A DNA stretch of 64,000 bases, from NCBI RefSeq assembly GCF_016919725.2, contig NZ_JAJERH010000009.1, forward strand, positions 1 through 64,000, written 5' to 3'. The notes beneath the pieces were generated by a model. The model saw only the letters and a list, made by a program, of their open reading frames with translations. It did no database searches and was not told the DNA's origin. The translations under genes and the position numbers were made by a program. This DNA comes from Virgibacillus sp. AGTR (lineage in GTDB: Bacteria; Bacillota; Bacilli; Bacillales; Amphibacillaceae). Below, in pieces: positions 34,075-42,655 of the stretch. Positions within the stretch are counted from its first letter, which is position 1. Each line of letters opens with the position of its first letter.

Positions 34075-35586
34075 TTACTGCTTGGCATGGAACGGAGTAA
34101 TACCCCAGTTATCAAGGTATTCCTGTAATCGTTGTATATCCTGATAGGAATGAACGAGACCAATATGACCATCCGGACGAAGCAAATACATCGCTTCTTT
34201 CTGTAATCCTTTTTGCTCCGCAATTGAATCAAAACTAAAAGTATGAAGAGGTAATCCACGCTTCTTACAAAAATTCAATAATTGAGCAGAAGCTGACCCG
34301 TATACGTGAACCTGCCAATCCATGGTTTGTAATGTTTGATAGTTATCTCCAGTAAATGGAAGCCGTTGTCCTGACTCTACTCCCATATACTTGCCACTAC
34401 TTAGTGGACTTTGAGTGTATTCAATTTGCGTTTGTGAAATAATTTTAAATAGCTGCTCTTTAATACGCATGGAATGATCTACAAGGGGTATAAGCCTTGG
34501 GACAATTTGTTTTCGTAATAATCGATTGATAAAACTGCCAGAAACCACACTTGTAAAAGCACGATCCGTGGTATTTACCAAGCGTTCGGCAAAAGCCCTC
34601 CGCTCTACTTCATACGAATGAAGTAACTCTTCCTTCGCCTTTCCGTGTACGACAGAAGCAAGCTTCCAGCCGAGATTAACCGCATCGCCAATTCCAGTAT
34701 TCATTCCCTGACCACCAGCAGGAGAGTGAATATGTGCAGCATCACCGACAAGAAATGCTCTACCCTTAGTAAAATGACTAGCGACCCTATGATGAACGTT
34801 ATATGTAGAAAACCAATTAACCTGTTTTATGTCCAACTGATAAGCCTCTTCCATGAAGGATACTAGCTTATCAACATCGTCACGACTATTAACAAGCTGT
34901 TTTGGAAATATACCAATCGCCCTCGTTGTATTCTTACTACGAACAGGTAAAAGTACAACAAATTCCTCTCCTCTAAAACAAAGCGATATTCGTTGCGAGT
35001 CTATCGGTCTACCTGTAGCTTTAATATCCATGACGTAAAATAGCTGTTCGTAAGTTCCCCCAGGAAAATCTGCGTTGATTTGATGCCGAACTGCACTTCC
35101 AGCACCGTCACAACCACAGATATAAGCAAATTCTTCTTCCAAAGCATGACCAGCCTGAAGCATTTTTGCTTTTACACATTTTTGATCTTCTTGAAAAGAA
35201 AGAAGCTCTGTGTTCCAGTCGACAGTTATACCAAATTCGTTTAGTTTTTCAAGAAGTAGTTTTTCATGCTCATCCTGCGGAAAACTGTATGGAGATGTAA
35301 ATGGGCTTAACCCTGTTCCTAAACTACCAACATGCATACGAGCTCTTTTTTTCCCATCCACATGTAGCTGCATTTCCTTTATTTTAATACTTTCATTAAT
35401 GATTGCACCGGAAATGCCAAGCTGATTGTAAAACTCTAACGTTCTAGGCATCACGGCCATTGCCCTAGAAGAAGTACCTGGTCCATCTGCTTTGTCAATA
35501 ATTTTAATTGGAACCCCAAACTTAGTCATACTTAAAGCCAATACAAGTCCTGTTGGACCCGCACCGACAATCAAAACAGGATTCAT
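34075..35586 (-). CDS. FAD-dependent aromatic monooxygenase (group A)
   Basis: A 503-residue flavoprotein. It has the dinucleotide motif GAGPTG at residues 8-13, DGAGSAVR near residue 165, and the FAD-ribityl motif GDAAHIHSPAGGQGMNTG near residue 285. The C-terminal thioredoxin-like domain (about 400-503) is typical of phenol/pentachlorophenol hydroxylase-like enzymes (PheA/TfdB). It should hydroxylate an aromatic substrate with NAD(P)H and oxygen. The substrate is unknown; Rifampicin- and tetracycline-inactivating enzymes belong to the same group. Single gene. Confidence 0.87.
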   Translation of the reverse strand: MNPVLIVGAGPTGLVLALSMTKFGVPIKIIDKADGPGTSSRAMAVMPRTLEFYNQLGISGAIINESIKIKEMQLHVDGKKRARMHVGSLGTGLSPFTSPYSFPQDEHEKLLLEKLNEFGITVDWNTELLSFQEDQKCVKAKMLQAGHALEEEFAYICGCDGAGSAVRHQINADFPGGTYEQLFYVMDIKATGRPIDSQRISLCFRGEEFVVLLPVRSKNTTRAIGIFPKQLVNSRDDVDKLVSFMEEAYQLDIKQVNWFSTYNVHHRVASHFTKGRAFLVGDAAHIHSPAGGQGMNTGIGDAVNLGWKLASVVHGKAKEELLHSYEVERRAFAERLVNTTDRAFTSVVSGSFINRLLRKQIVPRLIPLVDHSMRIKEQLFKIISQTQIEYTQSPLSSGKYMGVESGQRLPFTGDNYQTLQTMDWQVHVYGSASAQLLNFCKKRGLPLHTFSFDSIAEQKGLQKEAMYLLRPDGHIGLVHSYQDIQRLQEYLDNWGITPFHAKQ

Positions 35587-35684
35587 CTTCGTCTTCCTCC
35601 CTTAAAATAGCACCTTATAATCTAGTCATACCTTCACATCCATGTCACCTTGTACCGCTAATAATCAATATAGCTAACGATACA

Positions 35685-35862
35685 TTGAAACTTCAATCAG
35701 TGGGGGTTTTGCTGTCCTCAACTGCTTGTTCGTACCACAAGGGTATGACCTAAAGCCTTTGAACCAATCGGACATTTACTGGTAGTCGATCCCCCACTTA
35801 TCCATATTGGTTTCACTTTATTGCTTGAAGTGGGGCTTACTGCCAATTATATGTGGGATAAC
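35685..35862 (+). repeat. Family I structured repeat, copy E (full length)
   Basis: It starts ttgaaacttcaatcagtggg, has the core cgtaccacaagggtatgacc, and shows the 3' hairpin clearly: CCCCACTT facing AAGTGGGG, plus AACCAAT facing ATTGGTT. The 5' right arm is degenerate (gtcctcaactgc). It ends atgtgggataac. It lies between the monooxygenase gene and a broken phosphotransferase gene. Confidence 0.8.
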
Positions 35863-35874
35863 CGTCTACATGCT

Positions 35875-36459
35875 TTAAATCAGGAAGCTCCCATATCGAC
35901 TCATAACCCTTCCTAAACTTAATGCAGAAGAATTATCTAGAACGTATTCCAATCCAATAAAGTCTAAATCTCTTGGTGCAATAGGCATAAGCCTCTGTAC
36001 GAATTAAACCTGTTATACCATTCTTAACAGCTAAAAATTGCATTGGAACAAAAATTGCTGATACTAATAAATTTTTGCCAATCTTTTTCCAAGACCTTGT
36101 AGCACAGCAGGAGGTCGTTCAACAAACGATTCAAGCGTTTTCCCTTCCAGCTTCTCTACGACTACGAATTCTCTATTAAACGATTTCCCCTTATGAACAA
36201 CCCTTGGTCAGGAAGTTAGATTATTTAATGTATTATTTATACGTTCTAAGGAAAATACGTTTCTTGGATCAATCCCAAATATTCTTTTACATTTCCACCC
36301 AAAATCATTACTCTGCTCATCTACCATTCTCGTAATACGTACAACCACTGCCTGACGCTTCGTTTGCACAAACGAAACATCACTTGCCTGATCTTCGTAG
36401 CTAGGCGTTAATTTAGTAATATATTGAATTGGCTCATGAAATAAGTATTGTAAGTACAT
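35875..36459 (-). pseudogene. Broken APH-type phosphotransferase gene
   Basis: The first 83 codons (ATG at 36457-36459, preceded by aaagga) encode an intact N-terminus containing VVVRITRMVDEQSNDFGWKC. An in-frame TGA at 36210-36208 interrupts it. The same frame continues with REFVVVEKLEGKTLESFVER, a kinase hinge pattern of aminoglycoside/choline-kinase-like phosphotransferases, then is lost near 36065. A shifted frame resumes as APRDLDFIGLEYVLD and stops at 35875. At least one nonsense change and one frameshift, with the catalytic loop missing, mark it as dead. Confidence 0.7.
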
Positions 36460-36540
36460 CAATTTTCCTTTCTATACAATCCTATTTCGATAGCTGTACT
36501 AATTTTTCCTGCTTTGATGCAGAGACATGATTTTAACTAC

Positions 36541-37158
36541 CTACTCTACTATCGCTTGTTTTGTAGGATTACGACTAAATTCAAATAGGGTTTTAACTTG
36601 ATCTACGGTATTTCGACCGACAGAAAGAACTGGCAGCTGATCCTCTGCGAAAAAGTCTATCCCTTTCGTTTCAATACCAGTACTCTCCTCTCCACCAACA
36701 ATTTCACAACGAATAAATAGTTTATAATAGTGATAGGGTTGTGGCGGATGAGAGTGCTTATTCATATCTAACAACGCAAGCAATTTTGTTGGCACGACAT
36801 GATACCCTGATTCTTCCCATATTTCCTTCACAATGTTCTCATTAGGTGATAACCCCACTTCGCAAAAGCCTCCAGGCAGTGACCATTTATCATCCATTTT
36901 TTCTCTAACCATTAATATTTTTTCTTCTTTAAATACTGCACCCCTCACATCAAGTTTAGGTGTTTGATATCCTTTTTCATATGCAAATAAGTTCGATAAT
37001 TGCTGCATCTCTATTTCCGAATAACTCTCTATTATTTCTTTACTTATTTGCTGTAGCTCTTCATAGCGCTCTCGATCATATATATCCTTCGTGAAAGTTA
37101 AACCAGCTTGGGATATAGATTGTAATCTTCTTGCCCAATCTAACCATTGGTAACTCAT
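36541..37158 (-). CDS. Nudix hydrolase with N-terminal Nudix_N domain
   Basis: A 205-residue hydrolase of nucleoside-diphosphate-linked compounds such as ADP-ribose or FAD. Residues 1-65 match the small Nudix-associated N-terminal domain (YQWLDWARRLQSISQAGLTF). The Nudix box is GFCEVGLSPNENIVKEIWEE then SG, with the usual Arg of REUxEE replaced by Lys (KEIWEE). That conservative change probably keeps activity. Single gene; the substrate is unknown. Confidence 0.85.
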   Translation of the reverse strand: MSYQWLDWARRLQSISQAGLTFTKDIYDRERYEELQQISKEIIESYSEIEMQQLSNLFAYEKGYQTPKLDVRGAVFKEEKILMVREKMDDKWSLPGGFCEVGLSPNENIVKEIWEESGYHVVPTKLLALLDMNKHSHPPQPYHYYKLFIRCEIVGGEESTGIETKGIDFFAEDQLPVLSVGRNTVDQVKTLFEFSRNPTKQAIVE

Positions 37159-37348
37159 CGGAACCTCTCTCCTCTATTCATCCATTTCCTTTTCTACAGT
37201 TTATCAAAATAACAAATCCTTGAAAGGAATTTGTTTATTATATAAGAAGTTGGGCAACGTAAGTGTTAGTGATGAAATAACATGATGAACTTAGCTAGAG
37301 AATTTACTGCGATCCATTCTCTAATTTCATCTTTAGGAGGTAAAAATA

Positions 37349-37672
37349 ATGGGGCATGAACAGCATCAGGAGCTTATTCGCGCATTACATGAATGCATGA
37401 CAGCATGCAATCATTGCTATGACGCCTGCTTGCAGGAGGAAGATATCAAAATGATGACCAACTGTATACGTTTAGATCGAGAATGCGCAGATATTTGCAG
37501 CTATCTGGAGCAAGCAATCTGCAGAGGGACACCATTTTCTGCTGCGTTAACCTCTGTCTGTGCAGAAATTTGCGAAGCCTGTGGAAACGAATGCAAAAAG
37601 CATGCACACGATCATTGTCAGAGATGTGCAGATGCATGCTTTGCATGTGCGGATGCTTGTAAATCAGCTTAA
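37349..37672 (+). CDS. Four-helix-bundle copper-binding protein (DUF326/Csp-like, YhjQ type)
   Basis: A 107-residue protein with 17 cysteines spaced along four helices (for example CMTACNHCYDAC, CAEICEACGNEC, CADACFACADAC). This is the pattern of the cytosolic copper storage proteins (Csp) and B. subtilis YhjQ, which hold many Cu(I) ions in the bundle core. There is no signal peptide, so it is cytosolic. A strong aggaggt site precedes the ATG. Copper genes on both sides support the role. Confidence 0.85.
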   Translation: MGHEQHQELIRALHECMTACNHCYDACLQEEDIKMMTNCIRLDRECADICSYLEQAICRGTPFSAALTSVCAEICEACGNECKKHAHDHCQRCADACFACADACKSA

Positions 37673-37695
37673 AGAAGAATGCTAATTTAAAGACA

Positions 37696-37924
37696 AGAGG
37701 CTGGGACAAAACACAACTTCTTTACTCAAAATACGAATTAATCAATAGGAGTATTATCGCTGCACCGTGAAAATATACGCGCTTTCCGCGGCACGGCCTC
37801 AGCTAACTTGGTAAAGAAAAACACGTTACCAAGTGGATCTTCGGACACGTGCTTATATCAGGTGCTAAATGAATGATTCTAATCAAAAAACGGACGATAA
37901 TTAATTCTTTTGTCTCAGTCTCCT
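37696..37924 (-). repeat. Family II repeat copy 4, inside an inverted-repeat element
   Basis: Ends are inverted repeats: agaggctgggacaaaa (37696-37711) and ttttgtctcagtctcct (37908-37924), pairing with two G-U. The inside carries the family II core in minus orientation: cctcagctAACTTGGTAA and TTACCAAGTGGATCTTCGG. The unit resembles small palindromic elements with GAGGCTGGGACA ends known in Firmicutes. Confidence 0.75.
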
Positions 37925-37983
37925 ACTTCGCTCATTTATCACTTCAAAGTTATATGCTTAGTCCAACTCCTATTTACATCTAC

Positions 37984-38658
37984 TTAATCTTGAACCACCC
38001 ATTTATAACCTACCCCCCAAACAGTCTGCAAATAGTCATCTATGGAAAACCCAGCCTGTCTTATTTTTTCACGCATATTGCGCACATGAGAATCAACGGT
38101 CCTTCCTTCCGTATCGGAATGATAACCCCAAATTAATTCAATAAATTGCTCCCGTGTAAATACCTTATTAGGGTGTTTCATTAAGTGACCAATCATAAAA
38201 AATTCTTTGGGCGTCAGCTTAATCACCTGATTACCATAGCTTAATTCAAACCGTTCCTCTTCCCAGCGTAGACCATCAACCTCTATTACATTTTTTGGTA
38301 CTGTACGACGTAATAACGCTTCTATTCTAGCTAATAACTCCTGTGCATTAAAGGGCTTTGTTACATAATCATCAGCTCCTAAACGAAGCCCTCTAACAAT
38401 ATCCTCTTGCTGATCTCGTGCAGTTATCATGATAATCGGTATATCAGAAAATTTTCTGATAGATTGGCAAAGCTCCCAACCATCTACCTCAGGCATCATG
38501 ATGTCCAACAGAATAATATCAAAATTTTCTTTTTCTAAATGCTCTAGTGCCTTTGTAGCATCTTGCGCCTTTGTACAGATATATTTGTGTGGCTTCAAGT
38601 ACAACGCTAATAAATCCAACATCCTTTGTTCATCATCTATTAAAAGTACATTCTTCAA
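37984..38658 (-). CDS. OmpR-family response regulator
   Basis: A 224-residue two-component regulator. The receiver domain has the acidic pair IDDE, the phosphoacceptor Asp in DIILLDIMMPEVDGW, and the lysine in DDYVTKPF. The C-terminal winged helix spans about residues 128-224 (GRTVDSHVRNMREKI). The start is uncertain: a GTG at 38667 touches its ribosome site, so I use the TTG at 38658, 8 bases after aaaggg. It overlaps the kinase gene by 26 bases. Upstream direct repeats before the YdhK-like gene are a possible target. Confidence 0.88.
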   Translation of the reverse strand: MKNVLLIDDEQRMLDLLALYLKPHKYICTKAQDATKALEHLEKENFDIILLDIMMPEVDGWELCQSIRKFSDIPIIMITARDQQEDIVRGLRLGADDYVTKPFNAQELLARIEALLRRTVPKNVIEVDGLRWEEERFELSYGNQVIKLTPKEFFMIGHLMKHPNKVFTREQFIELIWGYHSDTEGRTVDSHVRNMREKIRQAGFSIDDYLQTVWGVGYKWVVQD

Positions 38659-40039
38659 TAACCTCACCCTTTGGTACTTTAATGATTACCTTTGTTCCAA
38701 CGTCTTGTTCACTGTATATTTGGATGATACCATCATGAGCCTCAACAATTTCTTTGGCAATGGCAAGACCTAATCCACTACCACCATTTTTTCGAGAACG
38801 GGATTTTTCAACACGATATAAGCGATCAAACACATAAGGCAAATCCGTTTTCGGTATGCCTTCACCTTGATCACGAACGATAATCTCAATATACCTATCA
38901 CTGTCCTTTACTTCTAGTTTAATTTCCCCACCTTTTACCGAATACTTGTTGGCATTATCTAAAATATTTAATAGAACTTGCTGAAAGCGATTTGGATCTA
39001 TGTAGCATGAAATATGATTGGGACAACGTACAAACAGCGCGACATCTTTTTTCTCTAGCACAGGTGTTATGAAGTCGACAATAGATGTTACAAGCTGCTT
39101 TAAAAAGACTTTCTCACGCCTTATAGGAAAAGAATGTTGATCCATTTTCGCTAATTCAAATAAATGTTTGATTAAAATAGATAGGTTTTCCGTCTCTTCA
39201 CGAATAATACTAATATATTCTTTTAAATCTGCATCTGTTAACGCCTGACTATAAACTATATCCGCATACCCTTTCATATACGTTAGTGGTGTCCGTAATT
39301 CATGAGAGATGCTTGCTAGGAATTCATTTCTTTCATTCTTCAACCGGTCTAAATCATTGGATAAGCTTGTGATCGCCTGTGCTAATTCACCCAGTTCATC
39401 CCTTCTTTCTGTATGTAATCCAATAAAATGATTCCCTTCACTTAGCTGTTCTGTAGCACGCTTTATTTTCATCAATGGCAGTGTAATAAATCGAGAAAGA
39501 ATAAAAATGGTAATAATCGTTAAAACCACCGTAATGATACCAATAAATAAAAATTGATTACTTAAATGATCTAAGACCCGCTTGACTTGATTGGTATGAG
39601 CGAACATAAAAACATGCCCGCGATGCTCTTTATTTATCGTGATGGGACTATCCGTAGCAATAAACTGTCTATCCTTCCATCTGTCTTCAATGACAACACC
39701 TTCTGAAGGTATGGAATCATAGTTCGTACGCTCAATAACCTCTGTCATTTCCGACTGAACTGGATCTGAATGAACTAGAATCTTTCCTGCTTCATCAGTA
39801 ATGATAACGACAAACTCAGATGCAGATTCCATTAACCCAACGTGTTCAAGCGTTGTTGCCTCAAAGTTGTCCTCTAACACTTCACTATGTGTATTACCTC
39901 GTGCAAGTAAATTATTGATTATTTCTTCAATACGCTCACTGGCTAAATTCATGTAGAGAATAAAATAGAGCAAGCCTTCTATTATTAAAATAACGAAAAA
40001 GAAAAGCATACCTATTTTTAGAGAAAGCTTATTAACCAT
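38633..40039 (-). CDS. Sensor histidine kinase
   Basis: A 468-residue membrane kinase. Two membrane segments (about residues 8-28 and 165-185) flank an extracytoplasmic sensor of about 135 residues. HAMP, then the phosphoacceptor ISHELRTPLTYMKGYAD near residue 250, then the ATP site (NILDNANKYS, DQGEGIP, GGSGLGLAIAKEI). First gene of the pair with the response regulator. The signal is unknown; the surrounding copper-linked genes make metal or envelope stress a reasonable guess. Confidence 0.9.
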   Translation of the reverse strand: MVNKLSLKIGMLFFFVILIIEGLLYFILYMNLASERIEEIINNLLARGNTHSEVLEDNFEATTLEHVGLMESASEFVVIITDEAGKILVHSDPVQSEMTEVIERTNYDSIPSEGVVIEDRWKDRQFIATDSPITINKEHRGHVFMFAHTNQVKRVLDHLSNQFLFIGIITVVLTIITIFILSRFITLPLMKIKRATEQLSEGNHFIGLHTERRDELGELAQAITSLSNDLDRLKNERNEFLASISHELRTPLTYMKGYADIVYSQALTDADLKEYISIIREETENLSILIKHLFELAKMDQHSFPIRREKVFLKQLVTSIVDFITPVLEKKDVALFVRCPNHISCYIDPNRFQQVLLNILDNANKYSVKGGEIKLEVKDSDRYIEIIVRDQGEGIPKTDLPYVFDRLYRVEKSRSRKNGGSGLGLAIAKEIVEAHDGIIQIYSEQDVGTKVIIKVPKGEVIEECTFNR

Positions 40040-40243
40040 ATTAACCGCCTTTCAAAATCGGTAATAGCTGTATCTGTAATACAGTCTCTGTATACTTATT
40101 ATAATCTATAAATTTTTTCATTATATTACCTCCCCCATATATTAAACACTTCTATTCAGTGTATTAAAAAATTATTGATTTTCTGTGCAGACGAGCTATG
40201 CAGCTAATATTTTACATTTTTTGTATATAATATGTCATATAAA

Positions 40244-40260
40244 CTGCAAAAAATCTGCAA
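40244..40260 (+). promoter_or_regulatory. Direct repeats upstream of the YdhK-like gene
   Basis: CTGCAAA at 40244 and CTGCAAA at 40255, one helical turn (11 bp) apart, as in tandem half-sites of OmpR-type regulators. They lie 54-70 bp before the ATG. The same 274-bp gap also holds an ACAC/GTGT inverted repeat near 40145-40163 closer to the kinase gene. Confidence 0.4.
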
Positions 40261-40313
40261 ATTTACTGGGTAAATTAATAGAGACATATCACTAACAAGA
40301 AGGGGGTAGTCTC

Positions 40314-40898
40314 ATGAACAAGCGGAAATGGGGATTGGCAATTGGTATATTTATTGTAGCAATGACACTATCAGCATGTGGAAGTACACAGGAAAATAAC
40401 GATAGTCCTACTGAAAACGCGGATCCAGAAACGGAATCCGGATTAAGTGATCACGATCAAATGGAACATTCTAGCTCTGAATACGTACCAAAAGGCTTAC
40501 AAACAGCAAAAAACCCAACATATGAGGTTGGCAGCAAAGCAATAATTGAAACAGATCATATGGAAGGAATGAAAGGTGCTGAAGCAACCATTTCTGGTGC
40601 ATATGATACTACTGTATATACCATCACCTATACCCCGACTAATGGCGGAAAAAAAGTAGAGAACCATAAATGGGTGATACATGAGGAGCTAATGAACCCT
40701 GGAGCTAAGCGGCTGGAATCTGGATCAGAAGTAAAAGTAGAAGCTTCTCATATGAAAGGAATGGATGGAGCTACTGCCACCATCGATTCAGCTAAAGATA
40801 CAACTGTATACATGGTTGATTATATATCTAACACAAGTGGTGAAGAAGTTAAAAACCATAAATGGGTAACTGAGGATGAGCTTTCTCCCGCCAACTAA
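40314..40898 (+). CDS. ydhK: YdhK-family (DUF1541) lipoprotein, CopL-like
   Basis: A 194-residue lipoprotein. The signal ends at the lipobox LSAC (Cys near residue 22). After an acidic, Ser/Glu-rich linker come two tandem DUF1541 repeats of about 60 residues: DHMEGMKGAEATISGAYDTT and SHMKGMDGATATIDSAKDTT, each ending near NHKWV. CopL proteins of this family bind copper at the cell surface in staphylococci. The His-Met-x-GM motifs in each repeat fit Cu(I) binding. A strong aagggggt site precedes the ATG. It is divergent from the two-component system. Confidence 0.85.
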   Translation: MNKRKWGLAIGIFIVAMTLSACGSTQENNDSPTENADPETESGLSDHDQMEHSSSEYVPKGLQTAKNPTYEVGSKAIIETDHMEGMKGAEATISGAYDTTVYTITYTPTNGGKKVENHKWVIHEELMNPGAKRLESGSEVKVEASHMKGMDGATATIDSAKDTTVYMVDYISNTSGEEVKNHKWVTEDELSPAN

Positions 40899-40936
40899 AG
40901 AATCACGTACCTATTAAATAAAATTACCATATGTAA

Positions 40937-40971
40937 AATAAGATTCAGCAGATAAACAGCTGAATCTTATT
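40937..40971. terminator. Bidirectional terminator between ydhK and the next gene
   Basis: A perfect 13-bp stem (40937-40949 with 40959-40971; arm aataagattcagc) with T-rich sequence on one side and A-rich on the other. It serves the convergent genes on both sides. Confidence 0.88.
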
Positions 40972-40984
40972 TGTTATATTGTTA

Positions 40985-41194
40985 TTAGTTAAACCAAGCC
41001 TTATCCAATTGTTGATAATAATCATCCAGTTCCTTCTTTAACCGATAATAGATGATTCTTTCCGAGATATTCAAGACTTCTTCATTACCGTTTGCTTTAT
41101 CGACTTTAAGCTGATATGGCGTAATTTCTCTTAATAACCGGATAAATCGATAATAATCTGTTGTATCAAAAACGAACTTCATTTGTTTCTCCAT
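40985..41194 (-). CDS. Small conserved-looking hypothetical protein
   Basis: A 69-residue protein (MEKQMKFVFDTTDYYRFIRL start, DDYYQQLDKAWFN end), rich in Tyr, Lys and Asp, with no membrane segment. Predicted two helices with a charged middle. The start is the second of two in-frame ATGs, 7 bases after aaggag. It has its own ribosome site and terminator, so it is probably a real gene. I do not recognise the family. Confidence 0.6.
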   Translation of the reverse strand: MEKQMKFVFDTTDYYRFIRLLREITPYQLKVDKANGNEEVLNISERIIYYRLKKELDDYYQQLDKAWFN

Positions 41195-41310
41195 TACCAT
41201 ACTCCTTATTTATCAACCAATTCTTTCTTCTATAGTAAAAGGAACATATGGAACTGTTGTGTAATTCATATGGAATTTATGTGGAGATTCTAAAATTTCA
41301 TTTCTTTAAA

Positions 41311-42543
41311 CTAACTAATTGCATCCTTATCTAGCTTATAAAATTGTCTTTTTGAGGATTTTAAAACAACAGAGCAAATTATTAACCCAAGTACTAATAA
41401 AACGATAGATCCAGTTATCATCACTGGTCGAATTGCAATTAACTCTGCTATCAAACCAAAAGCTCCTGTCAAAAAAATAATAAAAAAAGCTTCTACTATA
41501 CTAAATATACTACTAAATCTACCCATTAAATCAACTGGTACATTATTTTGATAAAAGGTCATGAAACCTGTGTTAGCAAAAGATAGTGCAAACATGATGA
41601 CGAAAAAACCTATAGCAGCCATACCATAATTAGTTGAAAAAGCAAAGATAAGATAACCGATGGCAGTGACCAAAACTCCTAAACCTATTAAATAATAATT
41701 TTTCACCCAGTTCGCTATTACACTATTCACGATTGAACCAATAATAAATCCGACACCAGCTATACTTACAAGTAAACCATATTCACTCTCACTAAAAGAC
41801 AACGCATCTGTCGCCAAAGCAGCTTCTAATGAGTCAATAGCAGTCATCAAAACAGTAACCCCACTAAACAGCAAATAAACAGTAACAATGTACATCGATG
41901 TCTTACTAAAAGTCACAACTGTTTTCCAATCTGATTTAATCATTTGCCATGATACACTAGCTACCTCTGGGTTATTTTTCGCATCAACATTAGGTAATAT
42001 TAATAAGATTACTGCTGATAGTAGAAGAAAAACACCATTTAAATGAATAGCTAAAAAAGGTGAACCCAGCAGAAATAGCAATCCAGCTATCGACGGTCCA
42101 AGTAAAAATCCACAAGACGAGGTAAAATTTCTTAATGCATTAAAGCGTTGTCGATTCTTTTTAGGAATTAACTTCGTAAAGTAAACCATTGATGTATGAC
42201 CGAAAATAGAATCTGCAATATTAATGACAAAAACGATTCCATACATAATCCAGAGCTTGGATATAAAGGGAAGTATTAAAATCAATATCCCTCTACATAT
42301 ATCTAAATTAATCATTAGCTTCCGTTTGTTCAGACGATCAATATAACTACCCGCCCAAAAACTTGAAAAAATAGAAGCAATCGGTTTTAGCATATATAGA
42401 ATTGAAACGGCCAATGGTGAACCTGTCCATTCAAGCACAATTAAATTAAGTGCAATTAAATATATCCAGCCACCAAGATTCGATATACCTATACCTAACA
42501 ATAGTAATAAAGGATTCCTCCATTCACGCAACGCAACCACCAT
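41311..42543 (-). CDS. MFS transporter controlled by a T-box leader
   Basis: A 410-residue major facilitator with 12 predicted helices. The loop 2-3 motif is degenerate (AGSYIDRLNKRKLM). It belongs to the enterobactin-exporter/macrolide-efflux-like group (MFS_3/YfmI-like), normally exporters. The ATG is preceded by ggggggatt. The only promoter seen upstream belongs to a T-box leader (42656-42981), followed by a second terminator hairpin, so expression should depend on an uncharged tRNA. An amino-acid-related substrate is therefore likely but unproven. Confidence 0.8.
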   Translation of the reverse strand: MVVALREWRNPLLLLLGIGISNLGGWIYLIALNLIVLEWTGSPLAVSILYMLKPIASIFSSFWAGSYIDRLNKRKLMINLDICRGILILILPFISKLWIMYGIVFVINIADSIFGHTSMVYFTKLIPKKNRQRFNALRNFTSSCGFLLGPSIAGLLFLLGSPFLAIHLNGVFLLLSAVILLILPNVDAKNNPEVASVSWQMIKSDWKTVVTFSKTSMYIVTVYLLFSGVTVLMTAIDSLEAALATDALSFSESEYGLLVSIAGVGFIIGSIVNSVIANWVKNYYLIGLGVLVTAIGYLIFAFSTNYGMAAIGFFVIMFALSFANTGFMTFYQNNVPVDLMGRFSSIFSIVEAFFIIFLTGAFGLIAELIAIRPVMITGSIVLLVLGLIICSVVLKSSKRQFYKLDKDAIS

Positions 42544-42571
42544 TTTGAATCCCCCCAGTTTTATTTAAAAC

Positions 42572-42634
42572 AAAAAAAGTGGCAGTGCCTCCGCTAGCTT
42601 AAAACTTTAAAGAACTTCTAAAATACAGGCACTG
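42572..42634 (-). terminator. Second terminator hairpin between T-box and MFS gene
   Basis: CAGTGCCT (42583-42590) pairs with AGGCACTG (42627-42634) around a 36-nt loop, followed on the minus strand by cactttttttg. It lies between the T-box terminator and the MFS ribosome site, with no promoter after it. Confidence 0.55.
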
Positions 42635-42655
42635 TAACTAAACTCTGATGTAAAT

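Noticed and set aside
34645-34866. Plus-strand ORFs opposite the flavin monooxygenase, exporters and heavy-metal ATPases (for example 3496-4071, 46220-46678)
   Set aside because: They are antisense shadows of well-conserved minus-strand genes, with no ribosome sites and no family resemblance.
37696-37924. IS element or MITE with transposase-like ends
   Set aside because: No transposase gene, no convincing target-site duplication seen; classed as a palindromic repeat element instead.
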